Counted from the stretch's first letter, positions 6,668-14,364 are shown. The stretch: 24,609 nt of DNA from CAWELS01 sp964468205 (GCA_964468205.1 CAYXVG010000077.1:1-24609), one strand, 5' to 3'. Notes: generated by a model from the sequence alone, not told the origin. Numbers and translations are program-made.

Positions 6668-8461
6668 ATGCAGGAATTCGAGCAGAGAAGCGGGCGCGTG
6701 GGTCCGTTCGGTTACGAGGCGATTGTTATTCTCGTGGCGGCGGCGATCTACCTAGTGAGCATCGCGAGTCCGCCGTCGTTGATGGACGACGTGGACGCGG
6801 TGCAGGCGCAGATCGCCCGGAACATGGTGGAGTCCGGAGATTGGGTGACGCCGCACCTGAACGGCATACGGTATTTGGAGAAGCCGCCGCTGAAGTACTG
6901 GATGATAGCGGTGGGCTATCTGATTTTCGGCGTGCATGATTGGGTGGCCCGGATTCCGCTGGCGTCGATGGTGGTGCTGCTGTGCTGGCTCACGTTTCGC
7001 TTTGGGCGCTGGGCGTTCGGGGAGTTGACGGGATTCCTGGCGGGGCTGATTCTTTCGTGCTCGATGGGGCTGTGGCTTTTCACGCGGGTGCAGATCTCCG
7101 ACGCAATGCTGACGGTGACCATAACGCTCGCCATGTGGGGCGTGCTGCGGGCGTTCGAGGAGGAAGAGAAGCGTCCCGGCCGGTGGATGCTGGTGTTCCA
7201 TGCAGCGATCGGCGTGGGACTTTTGTTCAAGGGGCTGATCGGCGCGGTGTTCCCGGTGGCGGCGGGGGGATTGTATCTGCTGTTCACGGGCCGGGCGTTT
7301 CGCCGGGAGACATGGCGGCGGCTGATGCCGTTGCGGGGGATTGGGGTGATTCTGCTCATCGCCGCGCCGTGGCACGTGCTGGCCGCGATCCGGAATCCGC
7401 CATTGCTCGATTTCGCGATGGAGAGCGGTCCCGGGCACTATCGCGGCTTTTTCTGGTTTTACTTTTTCAATGAGCATTTGTTCCGGTTTTTGGGCACGCG
7501 CTGGCCGAAGGACTACAACCGGGTGCCGGTCTACTTGTTCTGGGCGTTTCACCTGATCTGGTTATTCCCGTGGACGGCGTTTGTGGGCGGGCTGGCCAAG
7601 CTGCGTTTTCGCCCGGTGGACCGGGCGGGGCGCACGCGCCTCTTTTTGCTTTGTTGGGCCGGTTTTCTGTTGCTCTTCTTCAGCTTGTCCACGACGCAGG
7701 AGTATTACTCGATACCCGCCTATCCGGCGATGGCGATGCTGCTGGCGGGTGGGCTCGTCAAGGGGGGAAAGGCGGTGGAGTGGGGCGCCAAGGCGCTGGG
7801 GGTGGTTTGTCTACTGGCGGCCGTGGCGCTGGTTGGCATTTTCGCCGCGGTGTGGAACGTGCCGACGCCGAAGGATATCTCCGAGGCACTGAGCTCGAAT
7901 CCCGAACTCTATACGCTCTCGCTGGGCCACATGGCCGACCTAACCCTGCATTCGTTCGCCTATCTGCGGACGCCTGTGCTGATGGCGGCGGCGGCGTTTC
8001 TTATTGGGACGATTGGCGCGTGGAGGTTCCGGGGCGTGCGGCGGACGCTCGTGCTGGCGCTGATGATGGTGGTTTTTTTCCACGCCGCCCGGGTGGCGCT
8101 GATCGCGTTCGATCCGTATCTTTCCTCGCGGCCGCTGGCGGAAGCTCTGAAGCAGGCGCCGCCGGGGAGACTGATCGTGGATAACCAGTACTACGCCTTC
8201 TCGTCAGTGTTTTTCTATGCCGATATGGAAGCGCTGCTTCTCAACGGGCGCGTCAACAATCTCGAATACGGCTCCTACGCTCCGGGGGCGCCGGACGTGT
8301 TCCTCACGGACGAGGAGTTCCGGGAGTTGTGGCTCGGGGGCGGGCGCTGGTATCTGTGCGTGGAGGGTCCGGAGATGCAGCGGATCGAGTCGCTCGTGGG
8401 CCGGGAGCGGATTCGCGTGGTGGCGGAGGCGGGGGGGAAGTTCCTGCTGGCGAATCGATAG
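6668..8461 (+). CDS. GT39/ArnT-type membrane glycosyltransferase
   Basis: 597 residues from the ATG at 6668; in-frame starts at 6575 and 6605 lie upstream of the candidate promoter and add residues unlike the family. The N-terminus carries one membrane helix, then the acidic loop SLMDDVDAVQAQIARNM (37-53) and SGDWVTPHLNGIRYLEKPPL (56-75), the signature of lipid-linked-sugar transferases of the ArnT/PMT group; the usual D-E pair of the first loop is D-D here. About ten more hydrophobic segments follow, including the FNEHLFRFLGTRWP loop typical of ArnT-like enzymes, and a soluble C-terminal domain of about 110 residues. It should move a sugar from polyprenyl phosphate to a lipid or protein on the periplasmic face. 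It is divergent from the ABC1-like gene and convergent with the cytochrome gene. The acceptor is unknown. Confidence 0.85.
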   Translation: MQEFEQRSGRVGPFGYEAIVILVAAAIYLVSIASPPSLMDDVDAVQAQIARNMVESGDWVTPHLNGIRYLEKPPLKYWMIAVGYLIFGVHDWVARIPLASMVVLLCWLTFRFGRWAFGELTGFLAGLILSCSMGLWLFTRVQISDAMLTVTITLAMWGVLRAFEEEEKRPGRWMLVFHAAIGVGLLFKGLIGAVFPVAAGGLYLLFTGRAFRRETWRRLMPLRGIGVILLIAAPWHVLAAIRNPPLLDFAMESGPGHYRGFFWFYFFNEHLFRFLGTRWPKDYNRVPVYLFWAFHLIWLFPWTAFVGGLAKLRFRPVDRAGRTRLFLLCWAGFLLLFFSLSTTQEYYSIPAYPAMAMLLAGGLVKGGKAVEWGAKALGVVCLLAAVALVGIFAAVWNVPTPKDISEALSSNPELYTLSLGHMADLTLHSFAYLRTPVLMAAAAFLIGTIGAWRFRGVRRTLVLALMMVVFFHAARVALIAFDPYLSSRPLAEALKQAPPGRLIVDNQYYAFSSVFFYADMEALLLNGRVNNLEYGSYAPGAPDVFLTDEEFRELWLGGGRWYLCVEGPEMQRIESLVGRERIRVVAEAGGKFLLANR

Positions 8462-8495
8462 AGAGGGGTCCGGCGGTAGAGGCGCGGGGAGCCAG

Positions 8496-10778
8496 CTACG
8501 GGGCGGCCTGCCGCGCGCGGGCAGCGACGGTGGCGGCGGCTTCCATGTTGCCCTGAGCGCGATAAACCTGGCTGAGCAGCGAGTAGGCGTCCATGTAGGA
8601 CGGGTGCCGGGTGATGACGCCCTCGAGGGTTTGCACGGCGCCGAAGGTGTCGCGGCTCTGGAACTGATAGAAGCCGAGGGTGTAGGCGTATCTGGCGTCA
8701 TCAGGACGAAGCTCGGCGGCCATGCGGCAGTAGCGGACCGCCTGGCTGGGGCTGCGCTCGGCTTCGAGGACACAGAGGTTGTAGGCCGCCTGCGCCATTT
8801 GCGGGTCGCCTTCGAGGGCGGTTCGCAGGGCGGTTCGAGCCTCATCCTTGCGGTTCATTTCGCCGAGGAGGAGCCCGAGGTTGAAATTCACGGCGGCGTT
8901 TTTGGGGTCCGTCTCGAGGGCGAGGCGGAGGCATTTTTCAGCCTTTTCGTTCTCGCCGTTGAGGTTGTAGGCGACCGAGAGATTGACGGCCGTGGCGACG
9001 CTCATCGGATTTAGCGTGAGGGCCGTTTCATAGGCGGCGATGGCCTCGGCGAGTTGGCCGTTGTTCATGTAGAAGTTGCCGAGGTTGGTGCGGGCGGATT
9101 CGTCGTCGGGCCGGGTTTGCATTGAGGCGAGGAACTCGTCCGTCGCTTTTTGGACGACAGCGCGGTCTTCGGCGCTGACGCCTCGCAGGGGTGTACCGGC
9201 GAGTGCGGAGGCGGCGCGAATGCGCACGAGGCGGAAGTCGTCCCGGGCGGCGTTGACGAGAGCGGTGATCGCCTCCGGCGCGGGATTGCCGAGCAAGGCC
9301 TCGGCGGAGGCGGCGCGGACCAGCGGCGAGGAGTCCTTCACGGTTTGATAGAGGATCTCCCACTTGCGGCTGTCTTCGCAGTTCCGGAGCAGGCGGATGA
9401 GCGAGGTGGCGACGATTTCGTCGCGGCCGGGGGATGTGACGTACTCGCCGATATCGCGCAGGCGGCTCCAGTCAGAGTTCCGGGCGGCCTGGACGAGGCG
9501 GCCCTGTTCGAGGATGGGCTGTTGGTAGTCGCGCTCGCGCCATTGTCTGACCAGCCGATCAGCCCATTGCGCGCTCTGATCGGTGTGGCAGATGTTGCAG
9601 GCGTTGGGTGACTCGAAGGCGATGGTGGCGGCGGGCGCGGGCGGCCGCATGGAATGGTCGCTGCGGGCCATGCGGGCGAAGTCGGTCATCGGCATGTGGC
9701 AGGAGACGCACTGGTTGCCGGGCGAGCCCTCGGGGTGGCGGGTGTGGGCGGTTGGGTTGTTGACCTTGTCGAAGTGGCAGGGGGCGCAGGCGTCGTTGGT
9801 TTTTTCCCCGGCGAAGCGGTAGCGGCCGCTGGAGGTGTGGCAGTACGTGCAGTCGAGCTGGCCGGACTTGACGCAGGGGCTCATGCGCCAGGTGGTGTAG
9901 GTGTAGTTTTCGCCGAGGTCGCGGCCGTCGGGGTAGAAGTCGCGGTGTTCGAGGGTGACGAGGTCGTAGTGGTCGAAGTAGCGGTCGCCGGGGCGGAAAT
10001 CGTCGCTGATGGGGATCATCTTGGCGTGGCAGGGGGCGCAGTTGGAATTGTTCTGCTCGACGGTAAAATCCGAGGTGACGATGATGCGCGGGTCCTCCTT
10101 GCAGGCTTCTTCATCCTCTTCGCAGAAGCGGACGTGCTCGCCGGCGGGGCCGTGGCAGGTTTCGCAGTTGATGCCGGGCTCGGACCAGGTGGTATCGTAC
10201 TCGTCGTTTTCGAGGTTGTAGTTGATGGTGAGCTGACTGACGTGACAGCCGTAGCAGGAGGTATTGAAGGTGTAGGGGCGGTCGGTCCAGTGGATGGGGG
10301 CGTCTTCGACATCGGGGAAGTGGCGGACGCCGCTGGCCGCGGTGTCGAACCATATCTTTTCGCGCACGTCGTAGGCGATGGGGAGTGTTTGCAGGCGGCC
10401 GCGGATGTATGGGGTGAGGAAGTAGTAGACGTTCTTGCCGCCCATGACGTGCTCGATGGGGTAGCGTTTCTCGCCATCGGGTCCCTTTTCGATCACCTGG
10501 CCGCGCTGGCCGGTGACATCCATGCGATAGCGGTATTCACCGATGACGATGTCCTCGGCATGGGGTGTGAATTCCGCGGCGGCGAGTTCGGGCGTATACG
10601 GCTGCATGGCGAGGCCGTGATGGGAGGGCGCCCAGAGCTCGTAGAACTGCTCGTGGCAACCGCGGCAGGAGGCCGAGCCGACAAAGCCGGAGGCCGGCGC
10701 CTCCGGTTTCCGGCTGCACCCAGAGACGACCAATAACATCGACAGCAGAGCGGCGGCTGCCGTCAGAACGTTGCCCAT
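8496..10778 (-). CDS. Eight-haem c-type cytochrome lipoprotein with HEAT and TPR repeats
   Basis: 760 residues; ATG at 10778. The signal peptide ends in the lipobox VVSGC (Cys21), so the protein should be a membrane-anchored lipoprotein outside the cytoplasm. Eight CXXCH haem sites are at 38-42, 175-179, 205-209, 247-251, 310-314, 331-335, 357-361 and 394-398, in the arrangement of cytochrome c554-like multihaem domains. Further histidines (H53, H54, H206-region spacing) could be distal ligands. Residues about 455-530 form HEAT-like helical repeats and 560-755 hold five to six TPRs. This cytochrome-HEAT-TPR architecture recurs in Acidobacteriota, Planctomycetota and related groups and is usually annotated as a multihaem cytochrome/TPR protein of unknown substrate. 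No terminal reductase lies beside it. The repeats suggest docking to a protein partner. Confidence 0.9.
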   Translation of the reverse strand: MGNVLTAAAALLSMLLVVSGCSRKPEAPASGFVGSASCRGCHEQFYELWAPSHHGLAMQPYTPELAAAEFTPHAEDIVIGEYRYRMDVTGQRGQVIEKGPDGEKRYPIEHVMGGKNVYYFLTPYIRGRLQTLPIAYDVREKIWFDTAASGVRHFPDVEDAPIHWTDRPYTFNTSCYGCHVSQLTINYNLENDEYDTTWSEPGINCETCHGPAGEHVRFCEEDEEACKEDPRIIVTSDFTVEQNNSNCAPCHAKMIPISDDFRPGDRYFDHYDLVTLEHRDFYPDGRDLGENYTYTTWRMSPCVKSGQLDCTYCHTSSGRYRFAGEKTNDACAPCHFDKVNNPTAHTRHPEGSPGNQCVSCHMPMTDFARMARSDHSMRPPAPAATIAFESPNACNICHTDQSAQWADRLVRQWRERDYQQPILEQGRLVQAARNSDWSRLRDIGEYVTSPGRDEIVATSLIRLLRNCEDSRKWEILYQTVKDSSPLVRAASAEALLGNPAPEAITALVNAARDDFRLVRIRAASALAGTPLRGVSAEDRAVVQKATDEFLASMQTRPDDESARTNLGNFYMNNGQLAEAIAAYETALTLNPMSVATAVNLSVAYNLNGENEKAEKCLRLALETDPKNAAVNFNLGLLLGEMNRKDEARTALRTALEGDPQMAQAAYNLCVLEAERSPSQAVRYCRMAAELRPDDARYAYTLGFYQFQSRDTFGAVQTLEGVITRHPSYMDAYSLLSQVYRAQGNMEAAATVAARARQAAP

Positions 10779-10784
10779 ACGCCC

Positions 10785-10814
10785 ACTATATCGAGAATCG
10801 GACGGGAAAGTCAG
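10785..10814 (-). promoter_or_regulatory. Candidate sigma70-type promoter for the cytochrome gene, possibly leaderless
   Basis: Read on the minus strand, CTGACT (10809-10814) and TATAGT (10785-10790) are separated by 18 bp. The -10 ends six bases before the ATG at 10778, so transcription would begin at or next to the start codon. No Shine-Dalgarno sequence is present, which agrees with a leaderless mRNA. Confidence 0.4.
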
Positions 10815-10850
10815 GTTAGAGTAGGGCGGGCGGACGGCGCTCCGGGAGCG

Positions 10851-11672
10851 TCAGCGGGTGGAGAGGTAGTCGTAGAGGACAGCGGCTTCGCTTGACCGCT
10901 TAATCTTCTCCTCGAAGTGTTTCACGATTGCGTCGCGCCGCGCGAGAATGGGGGCGATCGCCGATTTTTCGAGCAGCGGCCGCAGATCCCGTTCGAGGGT
11001 GTCGATGTCCAGATCCTGCAGCGCCTGAAGGAGCTGCCGGTCGCAGCGGATCAGGTTTTCCGGCCCGCGCAGCCGGCGGTGCAGCCGGAAGGCGCGGGTG
11101 TGGTCGATCATGTGGAGGCGCCAGTTTTTGTCGATGACGAGGTTGCCGAGGTTCCGGTCAGTATTGTCGATGAGCTGATCGAAGACGCGGACGATCCACA
11201 TCTGCTGGTTCCATTCGTTCGGTTGCGGTGGCTGCGTTTTGTTCCGAAAGCGGTCTTTCTCGGTCATCAGCACGCCGTCAACCCACCAGGTGACGGCGGC
11301 CCACTCGCCGCCTACTTTTCGGCGAACCGACGGGGGGACCATGTGGCCGATACCGAGCAGCTTGGCCAGCCGGTAGGCGGCGATGTTGCACCGGTAGCTA
11401 TCCTGGAAGTTCAGCTCGGTTCCGGCCGCGGAGGTGAACACCTGCTTGAACTCGTCGATGGTTTGGATGTGGGCGTCGTGGGTGATGCGCCCGTCGGAGA
11501 GGGTGGCGCGGCTGGAGCGGGTGATGCCCTCGGACAGGGTCTTTCTGGAGAGGATGCCGGCGGTTTCGAGGAACCGCTCTTTCTCCTCGAGCGACAGGGC
11601 CGGAGATTGGGCCGAGACGGCGTGGGCTATCAGCAGGGTGGCGCTAAGCAGGCGGACCGATACTCTCGACAT
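10851..11672 (-). CDS. Exported protein-kinase-like (PI3K/HipA/FAM20-type fold) protein of unknown function
   Basis: 273 residues from the ATG at 11672, chosen because it begins a normal signal peptide (MSRVSVRLLSATLLIAHAVSAQS); an upstream ATG at 11786 adds 38 basic residues before it. The C-terminal half has VFDQLIDNTDRNLGN (163-177), then a basic turn, then LHMIDHTRAF (186-195). The pattern N-[TS]-D-R-x-x-G-N followed 10-15 residues later by I-D-H is the catalytic loop and metal-binding segment of atypical kinases such as PI3/4-kinase-like, HipA-like and FAM20-like proteins. A lysine for ATP binding cannot be placed with certainty, although VTWWVDGVLMTEKDRF (127-142) is a plausible region. 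The 11829 gene is divergent from it. The kinase-fold assignment comes from the motif only; the target is unknown. Confidence 0.65.
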   Translation of the reverse strand: MSRVSVRLLSATLLIAHAVSAQSPALSLEEKERFLETAGILSRKTLSEGITRSSRATLSDGRITHDAHIQTIDEFKQVFTSAAGTELNFQDSYRCNIAAYRLAKLLGIGHMVPPSVRRKVGGEWAAVTWWVDGVLMTEKDRFRNKTQPPQPNEWNQQMWIVRVFDQLIDNTDRNLGNLVIDKNWRLHMIDHTRAFRLHRRLRGPENLIRCDRQLLQALQDLDIDTLERDLRPLLEKSAIAPILARRDAIVKHFEEKIKRSSEAAVLYDYLSTR

Positions 11673-11726
11673 CCTGGCCGAGGCGCCGGAAGCTGCAACC
11701 ACGCGACGGTGCAATCCATCTAACTT

Positions 11727-11768
11727 CTTGCATGCTTGTCGTTTGACTTCCGTGCAGGGCCATGCAAG
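11727..11768. promoter_or_regulatory. 8-bp inverted repeat in the divergent intergenic region
   Basis: CTTGCATG (11727-11734) and CATGCAAG (11761-11768) are exact inverted copies 26 bp apart, in the 156-bp region between the kinase-like and OmpA-type genes. A -35-like TTGACT (11743-11748) pointing toward the OmpA-type gene lies between the arms, without a convincing -10. It may be an operator that serves both divergent genes. Confidence 0.35.
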
Positions 11769-11828
11769 TTTGGGAATGAGAACCACGCCTTGTTAGATGC
11801 CGTCTCTTATCTGGAGGGAACTTAGATC

Positions 11829-13442
11829 ATGTTTAGGATTTCGATTGTTTTCCTGGCGATTTTTGCGCTGGCGCTGCCGGCGCAGGAGCGGGTGAAGGAA
11901 ATCACCGACGAAGATATTGTTCTGTTGGAGTCGACTCCGGTTTTCAAGGCGGATGTCGTCTCGAAGTCCATCAACGCGGTGAGCTACAGGGTGCAGGGCG
12001 GCTCCACGAGGGTCAATCTGGCGGGCACGTCGTTGATGCCACGCGCGAGCGGAGAGGCTAAGGTCGGGGGTAGGCAGGGGCGGGTGGAAGTCGACGCGAA
12101 GGTGGAGAATGTCGGTTTGGCGACGCAGTTCGGCGCCGAGTATTTGACCTACGTGCTCTGGGCGATTTCTCCGGAAGGCCGCGCCGTGAACCTGGGCGAG
12201 ATGCTGCTGAAGAATGGCCGCGGGAAACTGAAGGTGAGCACGGACCTGCAGGTGTTCGGGCTGATCATGACCGCCGAGCCTTACTTTTCGGTATCGCAGC
12301 CGAGCGATCTGGTGGTGTTGCAGAATGAGGTCCGCAAGGACACGAAGGGCCGCATCCACTTCATCGACGCTCAGTACGAGTTGCTGAAGCGCGGCCAGTA
12401 CGAGAAGCTGGCGAATCCGCTGGGGATGTCGATGAACCTGAAGGATACTCCGCTGGAGGTCTATCAGGCGCGCAACGCGGTGCAGGTGGCGAAGTCGGTC
12501 GGGGCGACGGAGTGGGCGGAAGACATTTACAAAAAGGCGGAAGGCGGGCTGCAACTAGCCGAGAACGCCTTGAAGACCAAGGACAAGAAGATGGCCATGC
12601 AGCACGCCCGGCAGGCGGCGCAAAGCGCCGAGGACGCCAGGATTGTGGCGCTGGAGCGGATTGAGCAGGCTCGGATCGAGAAGCAGCAGCGCGAGGCCGA
12701 TGAAGCGGCGAGGCGCGCAGCGGAAGCGGCCGAGAAGGCCGAATCGGAACGCCAGGCTGAAGCGGAACGCCGGGCGAAAGCCGAGGCGGAACGCATGGCG
12801 GCCGAGGCGGAGCGGAAGATGGCCGAGGCGCAGCGTCTAAAGGCCGAACTCGAGGCGGCGCGGGCCGACGCCAGGAAGGCGGAAGCCGAAGCCGCCCGGG
12901 CGCAAGCGCAACTGGAGCAGCGGCGGGCCCAGGAGGAAGCCGCTGCATCGGATCGTGCGGCCCAGGAGGCACGGCTCGCCGCCCTGCAGTCCGAGCGCGA
13001 GAAGCAAGAACTTCGCGAGCGGCTACTCGATATGTTCAACCGGGTATTGGATACCCGGGACACCGAGCGCGGCCTGGTGGTGAACATGTCCGACGTGCTG
13101 TTCGACGTGGGGAAGTACAACCTGCGGCCGGTGGCGAAAGAGAAGCTCGCGCAGTTGTCGGGGATACTGATGGCTTATCCGGGGCTCAACATCGCATGCG
13201 AGGGCCACACTGATTCCACCGGCAGCCTGGAGTTCAATAACACCCTCTCGCTGCAACGGGCCGAAGCCGTGCAGCAGTACCTGGTCGAACAAGGGATCAG
13301 CCCGGGCCGGCTCAGCGCGATGGGTCTCGGCCCGTCGATGCCGGTCGCGCCGAACGATACACGGGAGGGGCGTCAGCAAAACCGGCGGGTTGAGCTGATC
13401 GTTTCCGGCGAGGTGATCGGGACGCAGATTGGAATGCGCTAG
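11829..13442 (+). CDS. OmpA-family protein with a long central coiled coil
   Basis: 537 residues; ATG at 11829 with GGAGGG (11813-11818) ten bases upstream. A Sec signal peptide (MFRISIVFLAIFALALPAQ) is followed by a beta-rich N-terminal domain (about 25-165), a helical region (about 175-265), a highly charged Ala/Glu/Arg coiled coil (about 270-405) and an OmpA C-terminal domain (about 415-530). The last shows SDVLFDVGKYNLRP (421-434), EGHTDSTGS (458-466), LSLQRAEAVQQYLVEQGI (473-490) and GRQQNRRVEL (514-523); the aspartate and arginine of the H-T-D and N-R-R motifs contact diaminopimelate in peptidoglycan. The protein should tether the envelope to the cell wall, with the coiled coil acting as a spacer across the periplasm. 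The N-terminal domain is not one I recognise. Its TAG shares CTAG with the relic on the other strand. Confidence 0.9.
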   Translation: MFRISIVFLAIFALALPAQERVKEITDEDIVLLESTPVFKADVVSKSINAVSYRVQGGSTRVNLAGTSLMPRASGEAKVGGRQGRVEVDAKVENVGLATQFGAEYLTYVLWAISPEGRAVNLGEMLLKNGRGKLKVSTDLQVFGLIMTAEPYFSVSQPSDLVVLQNEVRKDTKGRIHFIDAQYELLKRGQYEKLANPLGMSMNLKDTPLEVYQARNAVQVAKSVGATEWAEDIYKKAEGGLQLAENALKTKDKKMAMQHARQAAQSAEDARIVALERIEQARIEKQQREADEAARRAAEAAEKAESERQAEAERRAKAEAERMAAEAERKMAEAQRLKAELEAARADARKAEAEAARAQAQLEQRRAQEEAAASDRAAQEARLAALQSEREKQELRERLLDMFNRVLDTRDTERGLVVNMSDVLFDVGKYNLRPVAKEKLAQLSGILMAYPGLNIACEGHTDSTGSLEFNNTLSLQRAEAVQQYLVEQGISPGRLSAMGLGPSMPVAPNDTREGRQQNRRVELIVSGEVIGTQIGMR

Positions 13443-13549
13443 TTCGCCTCGAGGAGGACTCGAAAGCCGCTGAGCAGGCAATAGCGAAACGTTGGATCGA
13501 AATAGATTCGCTGCGCGGACCGATTCTGCGTTGCGGCGTTGAACCAGCC
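13439..13549 (-). pseudogene. C-terminal fragment of an FGE-sulfatase (SUMF1)-type domain
   Basis: The last 36 codons of this minus-strand frame read GWFNAATQNRSAQRIYF, then DPTFRYCLLSGFRVLLEAN, and end in TAG at 13439-13441. The pattern R-S-A-x-R, D-P-x-x-R and G-F-R-V-x-L-E is the standard ending of formylglycine-generating-enzyme-like domains. Immediately upstream the frame loses the family pattern: no G-N-V-W-E-W motif is visible in any frame before it. It is probably the tail of the gene whose N-terminal half is at 14365-15129, although a second copy cannot be excluded. Confidence 0.5.
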
Positions 13550-13826
13550 GTATGGGGATAGAGGGAAAGCGTGAATGGATAATACAGATCGGCTGCGCGG
13601 TGGCGACAGCCCGCAGGCCAAGGGCGTAGTTCTCCGGGAGCTGGAGCAGTTGAGTCGAGGAGGAAACGGACTGATCGAGAGCTTCGCGAAATCCCCTGAC
13701 TGGCAGCAGGCTTCCGAGATCCTGGCACGAGCACTTGACGCAAGTTGCCGAAGCCCCAGCCACGCCTTGCTTTCGCCGCCGCCGCCGTGACTTCCACCGC
13801 CTACCTGATCGGCGAGTCTGTCGTAG
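13550..13826 (-). other. Unassigned sequence between the FGE tail and the antitoxin gene
   Basis: About 280 bp with open frames on both strands but no start with a ribosome-binding site and no recognisable motif. The position suggests that it belongs to the insertion or rearrangement that split the FGE-type gene. No terminal inverted repeats or target-site duplication could be found by eye. Confidence 0.4.
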
Positions 13827-14141
13827 TCACGCGGCCTTCACCGTCAGGCGCACGCCGACCTTCTTCTGCAGGGCTCGCACAATCGCAAAGAAGTTCGCGG
13901 CGTTTGGGTTGCCGTTAGGACCGAGCATGCGGTAGAGGCTCTTACTCGGTTTGTCTACAAGGCGAGCGAGTTCCTCAAAGCCGATCGTTGCGTTGATCAG
14001 ATCCTTCAGTATCGCTCGGCCGGTGGCCTCGTCACCGGCGAGATGTGCGTTCAGCGCCTCTGTGAATAGTGCTTTCCGGAACGCCGGATCGCGTTCGGCA
14101 CGAAGGCGTACAGTTTCACGGAATTCTCTAGTCAGCGCCAT
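13827..14141 (-). CDS. HigA-like HTH antitoxin / transcriptional regulator
   Basis: 104 residues; ATG at 14141 with AAGGAG (14153-14158 on the complement) directly after the stop codon of the toxin relic. The N-terminal half is helical and charged (MALTREFRETVRLRAERDPA). The C-terminal half carries a compact HTH: IGFEELARLVDKPSKSLYRM (53-72), then LGPNGNPNAANFFAIVRALQ (73-92) and KKVGVRLTV. This G-x-P-x-x-x-N-x-F-x-I-x-x-A pattern is the addiction-module antidote type of HTH protein paired with short HigB/RelE-like toxins in a toxin-first order. It should bind its own operator and, in an intact module, neutralise the toxin. The gene looks undamaged although its partner is not, so it may persist as a regulator or as an antidote to a related toxin elsewhere. 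Confidence 0.8.
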   Translation of the reverse strand: MALTREFRETVRLRAERDPAFRKALFTEALNAHLAGDEATGRAILKDLINATIGFEELARLVDKPSKSLYRMLGPNGNPNAANFFAIVRALQKKVGVRLTVKAA

Positions 14142-14158
14142 TTCCGGGCAAGCTCCTT

Positions 14159-14299
14159 TTAATCATTCGGTTGGGTTTTGGCCATCTTGTAGGCCGTCCA
14201 GGCTCTCTTGGCGGCCGCAGGAGCATTGAGGGCGTCGAACCAGCGAGCGTACGGAGACTTCCCCGCCGGATCGAGGCACTCCTTCACAGTGATGGTCAT
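14159..14299 (-). pseudogene. HigB/RelE-like toxin with an internal deletion
   Basis: The ATG at 14299 opens a 46-residue frame reading MTITVKECLDPAGKSPYARW, then FDALNAPAAAK, the first 31 residues of the phage-derived Gp49/HigB-like toxin family. It then passes directly, in frame, to RAWTAYKMAKTQPND and a TAA at 14159, which resembles the extreme C-terminus of the same family (W-x-x-Y-K-x-x-K). Full-length relatives are about 100 residues, so some 50-60 residues with the beta sheet and catalytic residues are missing without a frameshift. The ribosome-binding site is weak. A short peptide could still be made, but RNase activity is not expected. Confidence 0.6.
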
Positions 14300-14315
14300 T
14301 CTGCCTGGATTAATG

Positions 14316-14337
14316 GTAACGCATACGTTACTAACGT
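14316..14337 (-). promoter_or_regulatory. Probable autoregulatory operator of the toxin-antitoxin module
   Basis: Three alternating half-sites are packed in 22 bp: GTAACG-CATA-CGTTAC (14316-14331, perfect 6-bp arms) and, overlapping it, ACGTTA-C-TAACGT (14325-14337, perfect 6-bp arms). They lie 17-38 bp upstream of the toxin ATG, where HigA-type antitoxins normally bind to repress their own promoter. The site is more AT-rich than its surroundings. Confidence 0.55.
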
Positions 14338-14364
14338 AATTGCTTGAGGGGACGCTGGGACCAC

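Noticed and set aside
9654..10736. 360-codon plus-strand frame opposite the cytochrome gene
   Set aside because: It is a Gly/Val/Ala-rich shadow; the minus strand has eight CXXCH motifs and a lipobox.
10838..10850. Hairpin CGCTCC-G-GGAGCG just behind the kinase-like gene as a terminator
   Set aside because: A one-base loop is too tight and there is no T run on the minus strand.
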